A DNA stretch of 64,000 bases from Massilia sp. ST3 (lineage in GTDB: Bacteria > Pseudomonadota > Gammaproteobacteria > Burkholderiales > Burkholderiaceae_D): positions 27,408-91,407 of the forward strand of contig NZ_JAGPWC010000014.1 in assembly GCF_018119405.1 (NCBI RefSeq), given 5' to 3'. Below the pieces are notes generated by a model that had not been told where the DNA came from, ran no database searches, and saw only the letters and a list, made by a program, of their open reading frames with translations. Within the stretch, counting starts at the first letter, position 1; each line of letters begins with the position of its first letter. Position numbers and translations under genes: made by a program. Positions 43,923 to 53,042 of this stretch are shown piece after piece.

Positions 43923-46816
43923 AGCCCCACGCGCTTGCATTCGCCGCCCTGCTGGCCTGTGGCAGCGCGTTCGCCCAGGCCGATGCGCCGCGCGAACTCT
44001 ACATCCGCGGCGCCTTCAACGGCTGGGGCACCGACAACGCCCTGGTCCACAAGGGCGATGGGCTTTACCAGGCCGACATCCTGGTCAGCCCCGGCAACCA
44101 CGCCTTCAAGGTCGGCAGCGGCGACTGGAGCGCGGAATGGGTGCTCGATGCCAGCAAGAGCGTGACCGTCGCTCCCGGCACGGCCTATGCGCTGGAAACG
44201 CAAGCCGGCCCGGAAGACTACCTGTTCGTGCGCCGGACCGGCACCTACCGCTTCACCGTCGATACAAAGGACCCCAAGGCGCCCAGGCTGCGCGTGGAGC
44301 GCCTGGAGACGGCCCAGGCCGGACCGGCCGCCGACCCGCACGCGGGCCGCGTAGCCCTCGCCTCCCTGAGCTGGCCCACCTGGGACGGCAAGCAGGAAAC
44401 GGCGCGCTTCTCGACGCCGGACGCCGGCGCCGAACTGCGCCGCTACGCGCACTCCACCACCATGAGCCTGCGCGACCCCGGCCCGCAGTCCAGCGAATAC
44501 AGCGAGCAGGCCGGCCTGCCGCGCGTGCGCAGCGGGAACCTGGCCTTCGACGCCCTGTTCGCCCTGGCCGGCGCCGAGATGCGCCTGGATTCCGTCAGCC
44601 AGATCAAGGACGGCAACTACAACGGCGGCGCCCCGGTGCCCTGCGACTGCTTCGAGACCGGCGAGAAGTGGCACTACGTGTGGACGCGCGACCTGTCCTA
44701 CGCGGCCGACCTGGGCCTGGCCCTGCTCGATCCGCGCCGGGTGCGCAACTCGCTCGACTTCAAGCTGTCCGGCTGGCGCACCGGCGTGGCCAAGGCGCCG
44801 CAGGTGGCCGGCAGCATCGATGGCCTGCAGATCGTGCAGGACACCGGCAGCGGCGGCAGCTGGCCGGTCAGCACGGACCGCGTCACCTGGGCCTTCGCGG
44901 CCGAGGAGGTGCTGCGCACCCTGCCCGCCGCCGAACGTGCTCCCTTTGCCCGGAAAGCCCTGAAGGCCCTGGTGAATACGCTGGAAAACGACCGCATCGC
45001 CGCCTTCGACGCGGCCAGCGGCCTGTACACCGGCGAGCAATCCTTCCTCGACTGGCGCGACCAGAGCTATGCCGCCTGGATCCCGGGCGACCTGGCCTCG
45101 ATGGCAAGCAGCAAGGCCCTGTCGACCAATGTCGGCCACTACCAGGCCCTGCGCCTGGCCGCGCGCCTGGCGCGCGAGCACCATGACGCGGCGCGCGGCC
45201 AGCGCTACGACGACTGGGCCGACGCCCTCAAGCGCGCCATCAACGAGCGCCTGTGGCTGGACGATGCCGGCATGTACAGCAGCCTCACCGCCGCCCACTT
45301 CGACGGCGCGCCGATGCACAAGTTCGACTGGCTCGGCCAGGCCCTGGCCATCGTCAGCGGCGTGGCCGACGAGGCCAGAGCCCAATCGATCCTGGCGCGC
45401 TATCCGCACGGCCCGATGGGCCCGCCCGTGATCTGGCCCCAGCAGCAAGGCATGCCGGTCTACCACAACCGCGCGCTGTGGCCCTTCGTGACCGCCTACG
45501 GCCTGCGCGCGGCAGTCCAGGGCGGCAACGCGCTGGTGGCCGATGCGGCCTACGATTCCTTGACTCGCGGCGCGGCCCTGAACATGTCGAACATGGAGAA
45601 CCTGGAATGGCTCTCCGGCCAGCCGTTGCTGCTGGACGAGAGGAACCCGTCCCTGATCGGGCCGGTCATCAATTCCAGGCGCCAGCTGTGGTCGGTCGGC
45701 GCCTACCTGGGCATGGTGGTGCAGAACGTGTTCGGCGTCGCCGCCACCGACGACGGCCTCACGCTCCAGCCTTTCGTCACGGCCAAGCTGCGCCGCGAGA
45801 TGTTCAGCGCCTCGAACGAGATCAGCCTGCACGACCTGCGCCTGCACGGCCGCCGCATCGACGTACGCCTGCGGCTGCCGGCGGCCAGCCGCGAGGACGG
45901 TTACTACGCGGTCGAGCGCATCCTGGTCAACGGCAAGCCGGCCGCGGCAAGCCTGCGCCTGGCCGAACTCCAGGACAGCAACCAGGTCGAGATCGTGCTG
46001 GGCCAGCTGCAGCCGAGCCGGGGCGGCATCCGCCGCGTGAACGCCGATCCCTACCTGGAATCCAGCGCCACCTTCGCGCCCCGCGATCCCGTCATCACGG
46101 CGCTGCAAGCCGCCAAGGGGCGCGCCACGCTACGGTTCGAGGGCGGCGGCAGCGGCGACGTGCGCTACAAGGTCTACCGCGACGGCAAGCTGGTAGCGGA
46201 CAATCTGCCTGCCGGCAGCTGGACCGACCGCGCCGCCGGCGCCACCTCCTGCTACGCGGTCGAGGCGCGCTTCGCGGATTCCGGAAACACCAGCCACCAC
46301 AGCCAGCCGCGCTGCATGGATCCCGGCATCGAGATTACCGTGCCGGACGCGCGCATCGTGTCGAACCTGAAGGCGAGCCCGCCGAACGCGCGCTTCGCCG
46401 CACCGCACCTGGCCAACTGGGGCCGGCCGGACGACCGCTTCGCCGTCGAGCGCATCCGGGTGACGCAGCCGGGCCGCTACCAGGTCCAGCTGCGCTATCA
46501 CAACGCCGCCAACCAGGTTAACCTGGGCATCAGCGGCGGCGTGAAGTGGCTAAGCCTGAAGGATGCGCGCGGCAAGGTGGTGGCCCAGGGCGTGATCCAG
46601 CTGCCGCATGCGCCGCTGGCCAAGGCGAACACCCCGGCGGTGTACTCGACGCCGCTGGCCGCGACCCTGGCGGCCGGCAGCTACCGGGCCGAGCTGAGCG
46701 ACTTCTACAACATGAGCTACCTGGAGAGCAATAGCAGCTTCAGCGCCGCGGGGGGCACGCAAGGCCCGTCGAACCGCTTCGACATCCACGGCCTGCGCCT
46801 GACCCGGGTGCGGTAA
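43919..46816 (+). CDS. Exported multidomain six-hairpin (alpha/alpha)6 glycosidase with carbohydrate-binding modules
   Basis: 965 residues. Signal peptide (HALAFAALLACGSAFA); N-terminal starch-binding-like beta domain at about 20-100 (LYIRGAFNGWGTDNALVHKG). A helical catalytic domain covers about 190-640 and includes the WTRDLSYAADLGLAL motif found in amylo-1,6-glucosidase and GH15/GH63-like (alpha/alpha)6 enzymes. A beta region follows, then a CBM35-like C-terminal module (about 830-965, GRYQVQLRYHNAANQVNLGI). Translationally coupled to the neopullulanase, so an alpha-glucan is the likely substrate, perhaps exo- or debranching attack. I cannot place it in a specific GH family from motifs alone, and the acid/base pair is not assigned. 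Confidence 0.82.
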   Translation: MKPHALAFAALLACGSAFAQADAPRELYIRGAFNGWGTDNALVHKGDGLYQADILVSPGNHAFKVGSGDWSAEWVLDASKSVTVAPGTAYALETQAGPEDYLFVRRTGTYRFTVDTKDPKAPRLRVERLETAQAGPAADPHAGRVALASLSWPTWDGKQETARFSTPDAGAELRRYAHSTTMSLRDPGPQSSEYSEQAGLPRVRSGNLAFDALFALAGAEMRLDSVSQIKDGNYNGGAPVPCDCFETGEKWHYVWTRDLSYAADLGLALLDPRRVRNSLDFKLSGWRTGVAKAPQVAGSIDGLQIVQDTGSGGSWPVSTDRVTWAFAAEEVLRTLPAAERAPFARKALKALVNTLENDRIAAFDAASGLYTGEQSFLDWRDQSYAAWIPGDLASMASSKALSTNVGHYQALRLAARLAREHHDAARGQRYDDWADALKRAINERLWLDDAGMYSSLTAAHFDGAPMHKFDWLGQALAIVSGVADEARAQSILARYPHGPMGPPVIWPQQQGMPVYHNRALWPFVTAYGLRAAVQGGNALVADAAYDSLTRGAALNMSNMENLEWLSGQPLLLDERNPSLIGPVINSRRQLWSVGAYLGMVVQNVFGVAATDDGLTLQPFVTAKLRREMFSASNEISLHDLRLHGRRIDVRLRLPAASREDGYYAVERILVNGKPAAASLRLAELQDSNQVEIVLGQLQPSRGGIRRVNADPYLESSATFAPRDPVITALQAAKGRATLRFEGGGSGDVRYKVYRDGKLVADNLPAGSWTDRAAGATSCYAVEARFADSGNTSHHSQPRCMDPGIEITVPDARIVSNLKASPPNARFAAPHLANWGRPDDRFAVERIRVTQPGRYQVQLRYHNAANQVNLGISGGVKWLSLKDARGKVVAQGVIQLPHAPLAKANTPAVYSTPLAATLAAGSYRAELSDFYNMSYLESNSSFSAAGGTQGPSNRFDIHGLRLTRVR

Positions 46817-46822
46817 GGCGCG

Positions 46823-47845
46823 TCAGAGCGCCTCGGCCTCGCCGGCGACGGGACGGACCGCCATGCGCGACCGTCCCGGCACCAGCAGGGCCAGCTGGCC
46901 CTCGACCGCGCGGAATTCCAGCGGCATCGGCATCTTGCTCACTTCGCCGTCGGTCGCCACCTTCAGGCGCTTGCGCCCGTACAGCCGTGGCGTACGCACC
47001 GTCATGCGCTTGAAGGCGAAGGCGACCACGTCGCCGCTGCCGAGCTTGCCGAACACGCCACGGATGAGCAGGGCCAGCAACCCCAGCTTGCCCATCGGCT
47101 TGGGCGCCAGGGCCACCAGCTCGCCCTCCTCCACCGCCTCGGTCAAGCCCTCCATGCCCACCTGTTCCAGCTGCAAGCGGTTATTGCCGACGAACAGGGT
47201 GGTGGTACGCAGGCGCTTGACCTGGCCGTCCAGCTCCAGCTCGATACGCAGGTGGCGGTGCGGGCGCAGGGCCGTCTTGATCGCCGAGAAGAAGGCGACT
47301 ACCCGGCTGCGGCCGTACTGGCGCTTGTCGTGCTCGCGTTCCTCGAGCAGCTTCGGGTACAGGCCGACGCTGGCGTTGACGAGGAAAATCTTGTTGTTGA
47401 CCATGCCGATCTGCACCGGCTCGATGCGCGCGCGCAGCAGGGAATAGACGGCCTCGGCCAGGTCTTCGGGGATGCCGTGGGTGCGGCCGAAATAATTGAA
47501 GGTTCCTTGCGGCAGCACGCCGAAGGGGCAGCCGGCCAATACCGCCTCGTGCGCCACGGTATTGATGGTGCCGTCGCCGCCCGCGGCCACGAGGATGCCG
47601 CCATCCGCCCTGGCGCGCGCCGCCATGCCGCGCGCGATGTCCTGCAGGCGTTCGGGTTCCTCGACCACCTCCAGGTGGCAACTGCGCCCGGCGCCGCGGA
47701 TCACCTCTTCGATCGTCGAACGGCGCAGCTCGGTCTCGGAATGGCCGGAACCGGCGTTGAGGACGATGAAGAAGGGCGCGTTGGAAGCGAGCTCGGCTAT
47801 TGGCATCGGATGATCGGATTGTGCGATGGTTGGCGACGATGCCAT
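46823..47845 (-). CDS. Diacylglycerol kinase catalytic-domain protein (YegS/LCB5-like)
   Basis: 340 residues. FFIVLNAGSGHSETELRR and the nucleotide loop AAGGDGTINTVAHEAV are the DAGK-catalytic signature; PQGTFNYFGRTHGIP completes it. Family members phosphorylate diacylglycerol, sphingosine-like bases or other lipids at the inner face of the membrane. It is larger than the DgkA integral kinase and belongs to the soluble family. The start is uncertain: ATG at 47845 and at 47806 are both without good ribosome sites. Convergent with the glycosidase gene, with 6 nt between stops. Confidence 0.9.
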   Translation of the reverse strand: MASSPTIAQSDHPMPIAELASNAPFFIVLNAGSGHSETELRRSTIEEVIRGAGRSCHLEVVEEPERLQDIARGMAARARADGGILVAAGGDGTINTVAHEAVLAGCPFGVLPQGTFNYFGRTHGIPEDLAEAVYSLLRARIEPVQIGMVNNKIFLVNASVGLYPKLLEEREHDKRQYGRSRVVAFFSAIKTALRPHRHLRIELELDGQVKRLRTTTLFVGNNRLQLEQVGMEGLTEAVEEGELVALAPKPMGKLGLLALLIRGVFGKLGSGDVVAFAFKRMTVRTPRLYGRKRLKVATDGEVSKMPMPLEFRAVEGQLALLVPGRSRMAVRPVAGEAEAL

Positions 47846-47881
47846 CCTAACATCGCCGCCTTCGGCCCGACGCGCGACCCG

Positions 47882-48406
47882 TCAGCGCTCCAGGGCCGCC
47901 AGGTCCGCCAGGTAGACGTTGACCGGCGGCTCGCTCGGCGCCAGGCTGGCCTGGCGCTCGAAACGCAGGCCGAGCTTGAGCAGCAGCCCGATCGATGCCG
48001 CGTTGCCTGGCGTGGTAATGGCGACCAGGCGCGGGATGCCGAGCGCGCGCGCATGCCGCACGACGCCATGCCCCGCCTCCAGCGCATAGCCGAGGCCGCG
48101 GTAGCGCGGCAGGAAGGCATAGCCGATGTCGACGTCGTCCAGGCTGTCGCGCTTGATCAGGCCGCTGAGGCCGACGGGCGCCCCATCCTCGAGCCGCTCG
48201 ACCAGGTAGAGCGAATGGCCGCGCAGCGCGTGCATGGCCAGCGGACCCTCGCGGAGGGCGCGCCGCGCATCCTCGACGGTGCGCAGGCCGCGGTCGCCGA
48301 TGTGTTCGATGAAGGCCGGGTCGTTGACCAGTTCCAGGTAGAAATCGGCGTCCTCTTCCCGCAGGGTGCGCAGGCGCAGGCGTTCGGTGCGCAGGACTTC
48401 CATCAT
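47882..48406 (-). CDS. GNAT N-acetyltransferase, RimJ/RimL type
   Basis: 174 residues. EVLRTERLRLRTLREEDADF at the N-terminus and the acetyl-CoA loop region LPRYRGLGYALEAGHGVV followed by TPGNAASIGLLLKLGLRFER are those of ribosomal-protein-type GNATs, many of which act on other N-termini or small molecules. The start (ATG at 48406, or the adjacent ATG at 48403) overlaps the end of the next GNAT gene by up to four bases. Substrate unknown. Confidence 0.88.
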   Translation of the reverse strand: MMEVLRTERLRLRTLREEDADFYLELVNDPAFIEHIGDRGLRTVEDARRALREGPLAMHALRGHSLYLVERLEDGAPVGLSGLIKRDSLDDVDIGYAFLPRYRGLGYALEAGHGVVRHARALGIPRLVAITTPGNAASIGLLLKLGLRFERQASLAPSEPPVNVYLADLAALER

Positions 48407-48930
48407 TCGTCCGCCGTCGGCCAGTGGTCCGGGTCCTGCAGCAGCTGGTACATCACGTAGGCGTCCACATAGCCCAGGCGCTTGTGGCGGTAGGCCTTGG
48501 GCAGGGTGCCGACGATGGAAAAGCCGAGGCGCTTCCAGAGCTGGATGGCGGCGGTGTTGGTGCTCACCACATGGTTGAACTGCATCGCCAGGTAGCCCTG
48601 GCGGCGCGCCTCGTCGATGCTGTGCTGGCCCAGCATGCGGCCCACGCCCACGCCTTGCGCGGAAGGACTGACCATGAAGGAGGCGTTGGCCACGTGGTGG
48701 CCGCGTCCCGCCTGGTTCGGCACCAGGCGGTACATGCCCAGCAGGCGGGTGTTGTTGAGGGAAGCCACGTAGCTGCGCACGCCTGGACCGAGCCAGTAAC
48801 TGTGGCCGGCTTCGCGCGATGTGGCGGTCGTAAATGTATAGGTTTCACCTTGGGCGACGTGGGCGCAGAAGATGCTCCACATCGCCTCGAAGTCGGCTTC
48901 CTGGGCGGGACGGATCTGGATGTCTTTCAC
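48403..48930 (-). CDS. GNAT N-acetyltransferase
   Basis: 175 residues from GTG at 48930. QIRPAQEADFEAMWSIFCAH opens the domain, and the acetyl-CoA-binding SPSAQGVGVGRMLGQHSID is canonical; NTAAIQLWKRLGFSIVGTLP completes it. The frame is open upstream to GTG at 48996, which overlaps the deaminase stop (GTGA), but the conserved domain begins near 48930. Both starts are weak. Coupled to the downstream GNAT gene, and possibly in one transcript with the deaminase gene. Confidence 0.85.
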   Translation of the reverse strand: MKDIQIRPAQEADFEAMWSIFCAHVAQGETYTFTTATSREAGHSYWLGPGVRSYVASLNNTRLLGMYRLVPNQAGRGHHVANASFMVSPSAQGVGVGRMLGQHSIDEARRQGYLAMQFNHVVSTNTAAIQLWKRLGFSIVGTLPKAYRHKRLGYVDAYVMYQLLQDPDHWPTADE

Positions 48931-48992
48931 GGCGGTCGGGGAAGGTTGGCAATTGCTAAAGCCGCCTATTCTGCCCCAAACCGCCGGGATTT

Positions 48993-50285
48993 TCACCTAT
49001 CGTGCGCAGATCGTGATTCCAGGCGGAAATCGACAGCCGCCGGGCGTTCAGGCAAGATCAGGCGCGCACGCGCACGCGGCCCCTCGGCCACCACCCGGCC
49101 GCGGCGCAGCACCAGGCGGCGCGCGGCGCGCAGCCGGATCGCTTCCACCGCCGAGCCCGCATCGAGCACCACCAGGTCGGCATGGCAGCCCGGCCGCAAG
49201 CCGTAGCCCTCCAGGCCGAGGATGCGCGCCGGGGTCTCCGTCACCGCCTGGTAGCACTGGCGCATGGCGTCCAGCCCCGTCATCTGGGCCACGTGCAGGC
49301 CCATGTGGGCCACCTCCAGCATGTCGCCCGAGCCCATACCATACCAGGGGTCGAGCACGCAATCGTGACCGAAGGCAACGTCGACCCCGGCCGCCAGCAG
49401 TTCCGGCACCCGCGTCATCCCCCTTCTTTTGGGATAGGTGTCGTGGCGTCCCTGCAGGGTGATATTGATGAGCGGATTGGCGATCGCCGCCACGCCGCTT
49501 TCCGCGATCAGCGGCAGCAGCTTGCTCACGTAGTAGTTGTCCATCGAGTGCATCGAGGTCAGGTGTGAACCCGCCACCCTGCCCTGCAGGCCCAGGCGCT
49601 GGGTTTCATACGCCAGGGTCTCGATGTGGCGCGACAGTGGGTCGTCGCTCTCGTCGCAGTGCATGTCCACGCGCAGGCCCTGCCCGGCCGCGAACTCGCA
49701 CAGCAGGCGCACCGACTCCGCCCCTTGCGCCATGGTGCGCTCGAAGTGCGGGATGCCGCCCACCACGTCCACGCCCATGGCGATGGCGCGCCGCAGGTTG
49801 TCGAAGGCGCCCGGGCTGCGCAGGATGCCGTCCTGGGGAAAAGCCACCAGCTGCAGGTCGAGATAGGGCGCAACCCGGCGGCGCACCTCGAGCAGGGCTT
49901 CCACCGCCAGCAGGCGGTCGTCGCAGATGTCGACGTGGGTGCGGATCGCCAGCAGCCCGCGCGCCACCGCCCAGTCGCAATAGCGCATGGCGCGCTCGAC
50001 CAGGGCGTCCTGGGTCAGCTGCGGCTTGAGTTCGCCCCACAGTGCGATTCCTTCGAGCAGGGTGCCGCTGCGGTTGACGCGCGGCAGGCCGTAGCTGAGC
50101 ACGGCGTCCATGTGGAAGTGGGCGTCGACGAAGGGCGGGCTGACCAGGTCGCCTTCGGCGTCGATCTCCTGCGCGCCATGGGCGGCAAGCCGTTCCTCGA
50201 GGGCGGCGATGCGGCCGGCGTCGATGCCGATGTCGATGCCGGTCCTGCCGTCCGGCAAAGTAGCGTTGCGAATCACGAGATCCAT
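48993..50285 (-). CDS. Cytosine deaminase-like amidohydrolase
   Basis: 430 residues. Metal site HxH in FVDAHFHMDAVLSYGLPR; HCDESDDPLSRH carries the catalytic Glu; GSHLTSMHSMD the third His; the last metal Asp is in GHDCVLDPWYGMG. The layout is that of E. coli CodA. One difference matters: the position after the metal Asp is Cys, where CodA has a second Asp (HDD) known to influence substrate choice. Cytosine, isoguanine, creatinine-like or other pyrimidine/triazine substrates are all possible. AAGGAG lies 6 nt before the ATG at 50285. No cytosine permease gene is adjacent. Confidence 0.88.
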   Translation of the reverse strand: MDLVIRNATLPDGRTGIDIGIDAGRIAALEERLAAHGAQEIDAEGDLVSPPFVDAHFHMDAVLSYGLPRVNRSGTLLEGIALWGELKPQLTQDALVERAMRYCDWAVARGLLAIRTHVDICDDRLLAVEALLEVRRRVAPYLDLQLVAFPQDGILRSPGAFDNLRRAIAMGVDVVGGIPHFERTMAQGAESVRLLCEFAAGQGLRVDMHCDESDDPLSRHIETLAYETQRLGLQGRVAGSHLTSMHSMDNYYVSKLLPLIAESGVAAIANPLINITLQGRHDTYPKRRGMTRVPELLAAGVDVAFGHDCVLDPWYGMGSGDMLEVAHMGLHVAQMTGLDAMRQCYQAVTETPARILGLEGYGLRPGCHADLVVLDAGSAVEAIRLRAARRLVLRRGRVVAEGPRARARLILPERPAAVDFRLESRSAHDR

Positions 50286-50501
50286 GCGCACTCCTTCTCT
50301 TGGGATAGCCCTCTCTTGGGATAGTCGATTGTAGCGATTTTGCAGCAGAGCTGAACTTGAAATCATGCACAGCGAAAACTGATGCTGCTGCGCAATATTA
50401 CCCACGTAAAATGGTTTGCGATTGTGCGTTGCAACACCGGCAAATCGTGGATACACTAGTTATATTGCAGTGCGCCATAATTTGACCGACAAGGAAATCA
50501 C

Positions 50502-51194
50502 ATGACTTCACTTCCCGAGCAATTGACCGCAGCACGCACCGCCCAGCTGGAGGCGCAATTCTCCCTGTTCCGTTCCGTTACCAGGCAGGCGCTCGACAAC
50601 GCCGGCCGGGTGCTCGCCCTGAACCTCTCCACCTCGCGCGACTCGGTCGAGCGCTCCTCGCAAGCCGTGCGCGAACTGTTCAGCGCCACCGGCCCGCAGG
50701 ACATCCTGGCCCTGCGCAGCCACGCGGAGGAACAGTTCCGCAGCCTGTTCGCCTATGGCCGCGAACTGTTCAGCATTGCCAGCGGTACGCAGGTTCCACC
50801 AGCCTACCTGGTGCCTTCGTCGCCGGCCCCGGCCGCGCTGCCGGCGCCGCAGGCCGAGCCTGCCGCTGTCAGCCCTGAATTCGTCGCCGCGGCCGAGCAG
50901 CCAGTGGCCGACGCCGTCGTGGAACAGGTAAAAGACGAAAACGAACAGCTGGCCGCCTACGTCCAGGAACACGTCGAATCGAAGGAACCGGCCGTGGTGG
51001 CCGAGCCCATCTTCGCGGTCGACGAGCCGGCCCCGGTGGCCGCACCGAAGCCGATCGCCAAGGCCGCCGGCAAGGGCTTGCCAAAGGCCGCCGTGGTGCC
51101 GCATCCGCTGTCGGCGCCGGTCCCCGGGACCGAGGCCGTGGCGCTGCCGAAGATCGAACCGGCACAGGTGCAGGGCAACAAGCGCAGGAAATAA
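50502..51194 (+). CDS. Phasin-family polyhydroxyalkanoate granule protein
   Basis: 230 residues. The N-terminal 100 residues form the helical phasin domain (LTAARTAQLEAQFSLFRSVT, later EEQFRSLFAYGRELFSI). A long Ala/Pro/Glu-rich tail ending in NKRRK follows, as in PhaM/PhaP-like proteins with a basic end that may contact the nucleoid. Phasins coat PHA granules. AAGGA precedes the ATG at 50502 and a strong terminator follows. The 217-bp upstream gap has no gene; a TATATT near 50461 could be its -10 element. Confidence 0.88.
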   Translation: MTSLPEQLTAARTAQLEAQFSLFRSVTRQALDNAGRVLALNLSTSRDSVERSSQAVRELFSATGPQDILALRSHAEEQFRSLFAYGRELFSIASGTQVPPAYLVPSSPAPAALPAPQAEPAAVSPEFVAAAEQPVADAVVEQVKDENEQLAAYVQEHVESKEPAVVAEPIFAVDEPAPVAAPKPIAKAAGKGLPKAAVVPHPLSAPVPGTEAVALPKIEPAQVQGNKRRK

Positions 51195-51240
51195 GCGGCT
51201 GGCAAGCGGCGCTGCGCCGGACTTGCAAACCTACTACACT

Positions 51241-51267
51241 AGCGGGCTTCGGCCCGCTTTTGTTTTT
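51241..51267 (+). terminator. Terminator of the phasin gene
   Basis: AGCGGGC-TTCG-GCCCGCT followed by TTTGTTTTT. Stable tetraloop hairpin. Confidence 0.92.
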
Positions 51268-51290
51268 CGGGCAGCATTCAAGGAATTTCA

Positions 51291-53042
51291 ATGAGTCTGG
51301 CAAGGCTGATCGGCGACTTCGTGCGCCGGCACTGGCAATCCTATGCCTCGTCGGCCGTGATGCTGGCAGGGGTGGCCCTGTGCACGGTCCTGATTCCCCG
51401 CAAGGTCGGCGCCCTGATCGACGGCCTGGCCGCGCACAGCCTCGACCAGCGCGCGCTGCTGGTCGGCCTGGCGCAGCTGCTCGGCCTGGGCGTGGCGATC
51501 TACGTCCTGCGCGTGGGCTGGCGCATCCGCCTGTATTCGGCCGCCTACAACCTGGGCGTCGAGCTGCGCACGCGCCTGTACGCGCGCCTGTCGAACCAGG
51601 GTCCGGCCTTCTACCAGCGCCAGCGCACCGGCGACCTGATGGCCCTGGCCACCAACGACATCGACGCCATCGAGATGGCGGCCGGCGAAGCGATGCTGGC
51701 CGGCTTCGACGGCACCCTGACCCTGGTGATGGTGCTGGGGATCATGACCCTCGGCGTGGACTGGCGCCTGGCCACGATCGCCCTGCTGCCCTTCCCGCTG
51801 ATGGCGCTGGCCTTCTGGCGCATCTCGAGCCACATCCACACTGCCGAGGCCGACGCCCTCAAGCGCTTCTCCGCGCTCAACGACCACGTGCAGGAATCGC
51901 TGTCCGGCGTGCGCACCCTGCGCGCCCTCGGCCTCGAGGCACGCAGCGCCGCGCAGTTCGCCGAGCTGGCAGGCCACGCCTCGCGCGCCAGCCTGGACGC
52001 CAAGAAGTGGGAAGCGGCCTACGAACCGGCGGTCGGCCTGACCCTGACCGCCGCCACCGGCCTGACCCTGGGCCTGGGCGGCTACCTGGTGTGGAACAAC
52101 GAACTCACGGTGGGCGCCCTTACCAGCTTCTCGATGTACCTGGGCCAGCTGATCTGGCCGATGTTCGCGGCCGGCTGGGTGCTGTCGCTGGTCGAGCGCG
52201 GCCGCGCCGGCCTGGCGCGCCTGCAGCCCCTGCTCGACGCGCCGCTCACCGTCGAGGACAAAGGCACATTGGATGCGGTCGGCAAGGGTCCCCTGAAATT
52301 AGAGGACGTCGTCTTCGCCTACCCTGAACAGGAAAAGCCGGCGCTGGACCATGTCTCGGTCAGCTTGCAGCCGGGCCAGACCCTGGGCCTGGTGGGCCCG
52401 ACCGGCTCCGGCAAGTCGACCCTGCTGCGCGTGCTCCTGCGCCAGGCCACGCCGCAGGCGGGCCGCGTCGTGTGGGCCGGCCAGCCCCTGGAAGCGTATC
52501 GCCTGACTGCGCTGCGCGCGGCGACCAGCTGGGTGCCGCAGGAATCCTTCCTGTTCTCGGCCTCGATCGCCGAGAACATCGCCCTGGCCCGTCCCGGCGC
52601 CTCGCGCGCGGAGATCGAGCAGGCCGCGAAGATGGCCGCGATCCACGACGACATCCTGCGCTTCCCGCACGGCTACGACACGCCGGTCGGCGAAAAAGGC
52701 ATCACCCTGTCGGGCGGCCAGCGCCAGCGGGTGGCGATCGCGCGCTCGCTGCTGGCCGACAGCGCCCTGCTGCTGCTCGACGACGCCCTGTCGGCGGTCG
52801 ACACCGGCACCGAAACCCGCATCCTCGAACACCTGGAAGCGCTGCGCCAGGCCCGGCCGGAACGTGCGGCGATCATCGCCAGCCACCGCCTGTCGGCCGT
52901 GGCCGGGGCCGACCGCATCGTCGTCCTGCGCGACGGCCGCATCGTCGAGTCCGGGACCCACGACGAACTATTGATGCTCGACGGCTGGTACGCCAGCCAG
53001 TGGCGCTACCAGCAACTGGAGGCCAGCCTTGAAGCCAGCTGA
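51291..53042 (+). CDS. mdlA: ABC exporter subunit A of a heterodimer (MdlA/SmdA-like)
   Basis: 583 residues. Six-helix exporter domain (1-310), then a nucleotide-binding domain with Walker A GPTGSGKST and signature LSGGQRQR. In Walker B (ALLLLDDALSAVD) the catalytic Glu is replaced by Asp. Such a degenerate site is typical of one half of heterodimeric exporters (MdlA, TM287, LmrC). The partner gene overlaps by 14 bp and supplies the intact Walker B Glu. Heterodimers of this type export drugs, lipids or peptides; the substrate is unknown. AAGGAA precedes the ATG. Confidence 0.93.
   Translation: MSLARLIGDFVRRHWQSYASSAVMLAGVALCTVLIPRKVGALIDGLAAHSLDQRALLVGLAQLLGLGVAIYVLRVGWRIRLYSAAYNLGVELRTRLYARLSNQGPAFYQRQRTGDLMALATNDIDAIEMAAGEAMLAGFDGTLTLVMVLGIMTLGVDWRLATIALLPFPLMALAFWRISSHIHTAEADALKRFSALNDHVQESLSGVRTLRALGLEARSAAQFAELAGHASRASLDAKKWEAAYEPAVGLTLTAATGLTLGLGGYLVWNNELTVGALTSFSMYLGQLIWPMFAAGWVLSLVERGRAGLARLQPLLDAPLTVEDKGTLDAVGKGPLKLEDVVFAYPEQEKPALDHVSVSLQPGQTLGLVGPTGSGKSTLLRVLLRQATPQAGRVVWAGQPLEAYRLTALRAATSWVPQESFLFSASIAENIALARPGASRAEIEQAAKMAAIHDDILRFPHGYDTPVGEKGITLSGGQRQRVAIARSLLADSALLLLDDALSAVDTGTETRILEHLEALRQARPERAAIIASHRLSAVAGADRIVVLRDGRIVESGTHDELLMLDGWYASQWRYQQLEASLEAS

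Noticed and set aside
50297..50328. Short direct duplication of TCTCTTGGGATAG
   Set aside because: Two copies only, no known function; perhaps replication slippage upstream of the deaminase gene.
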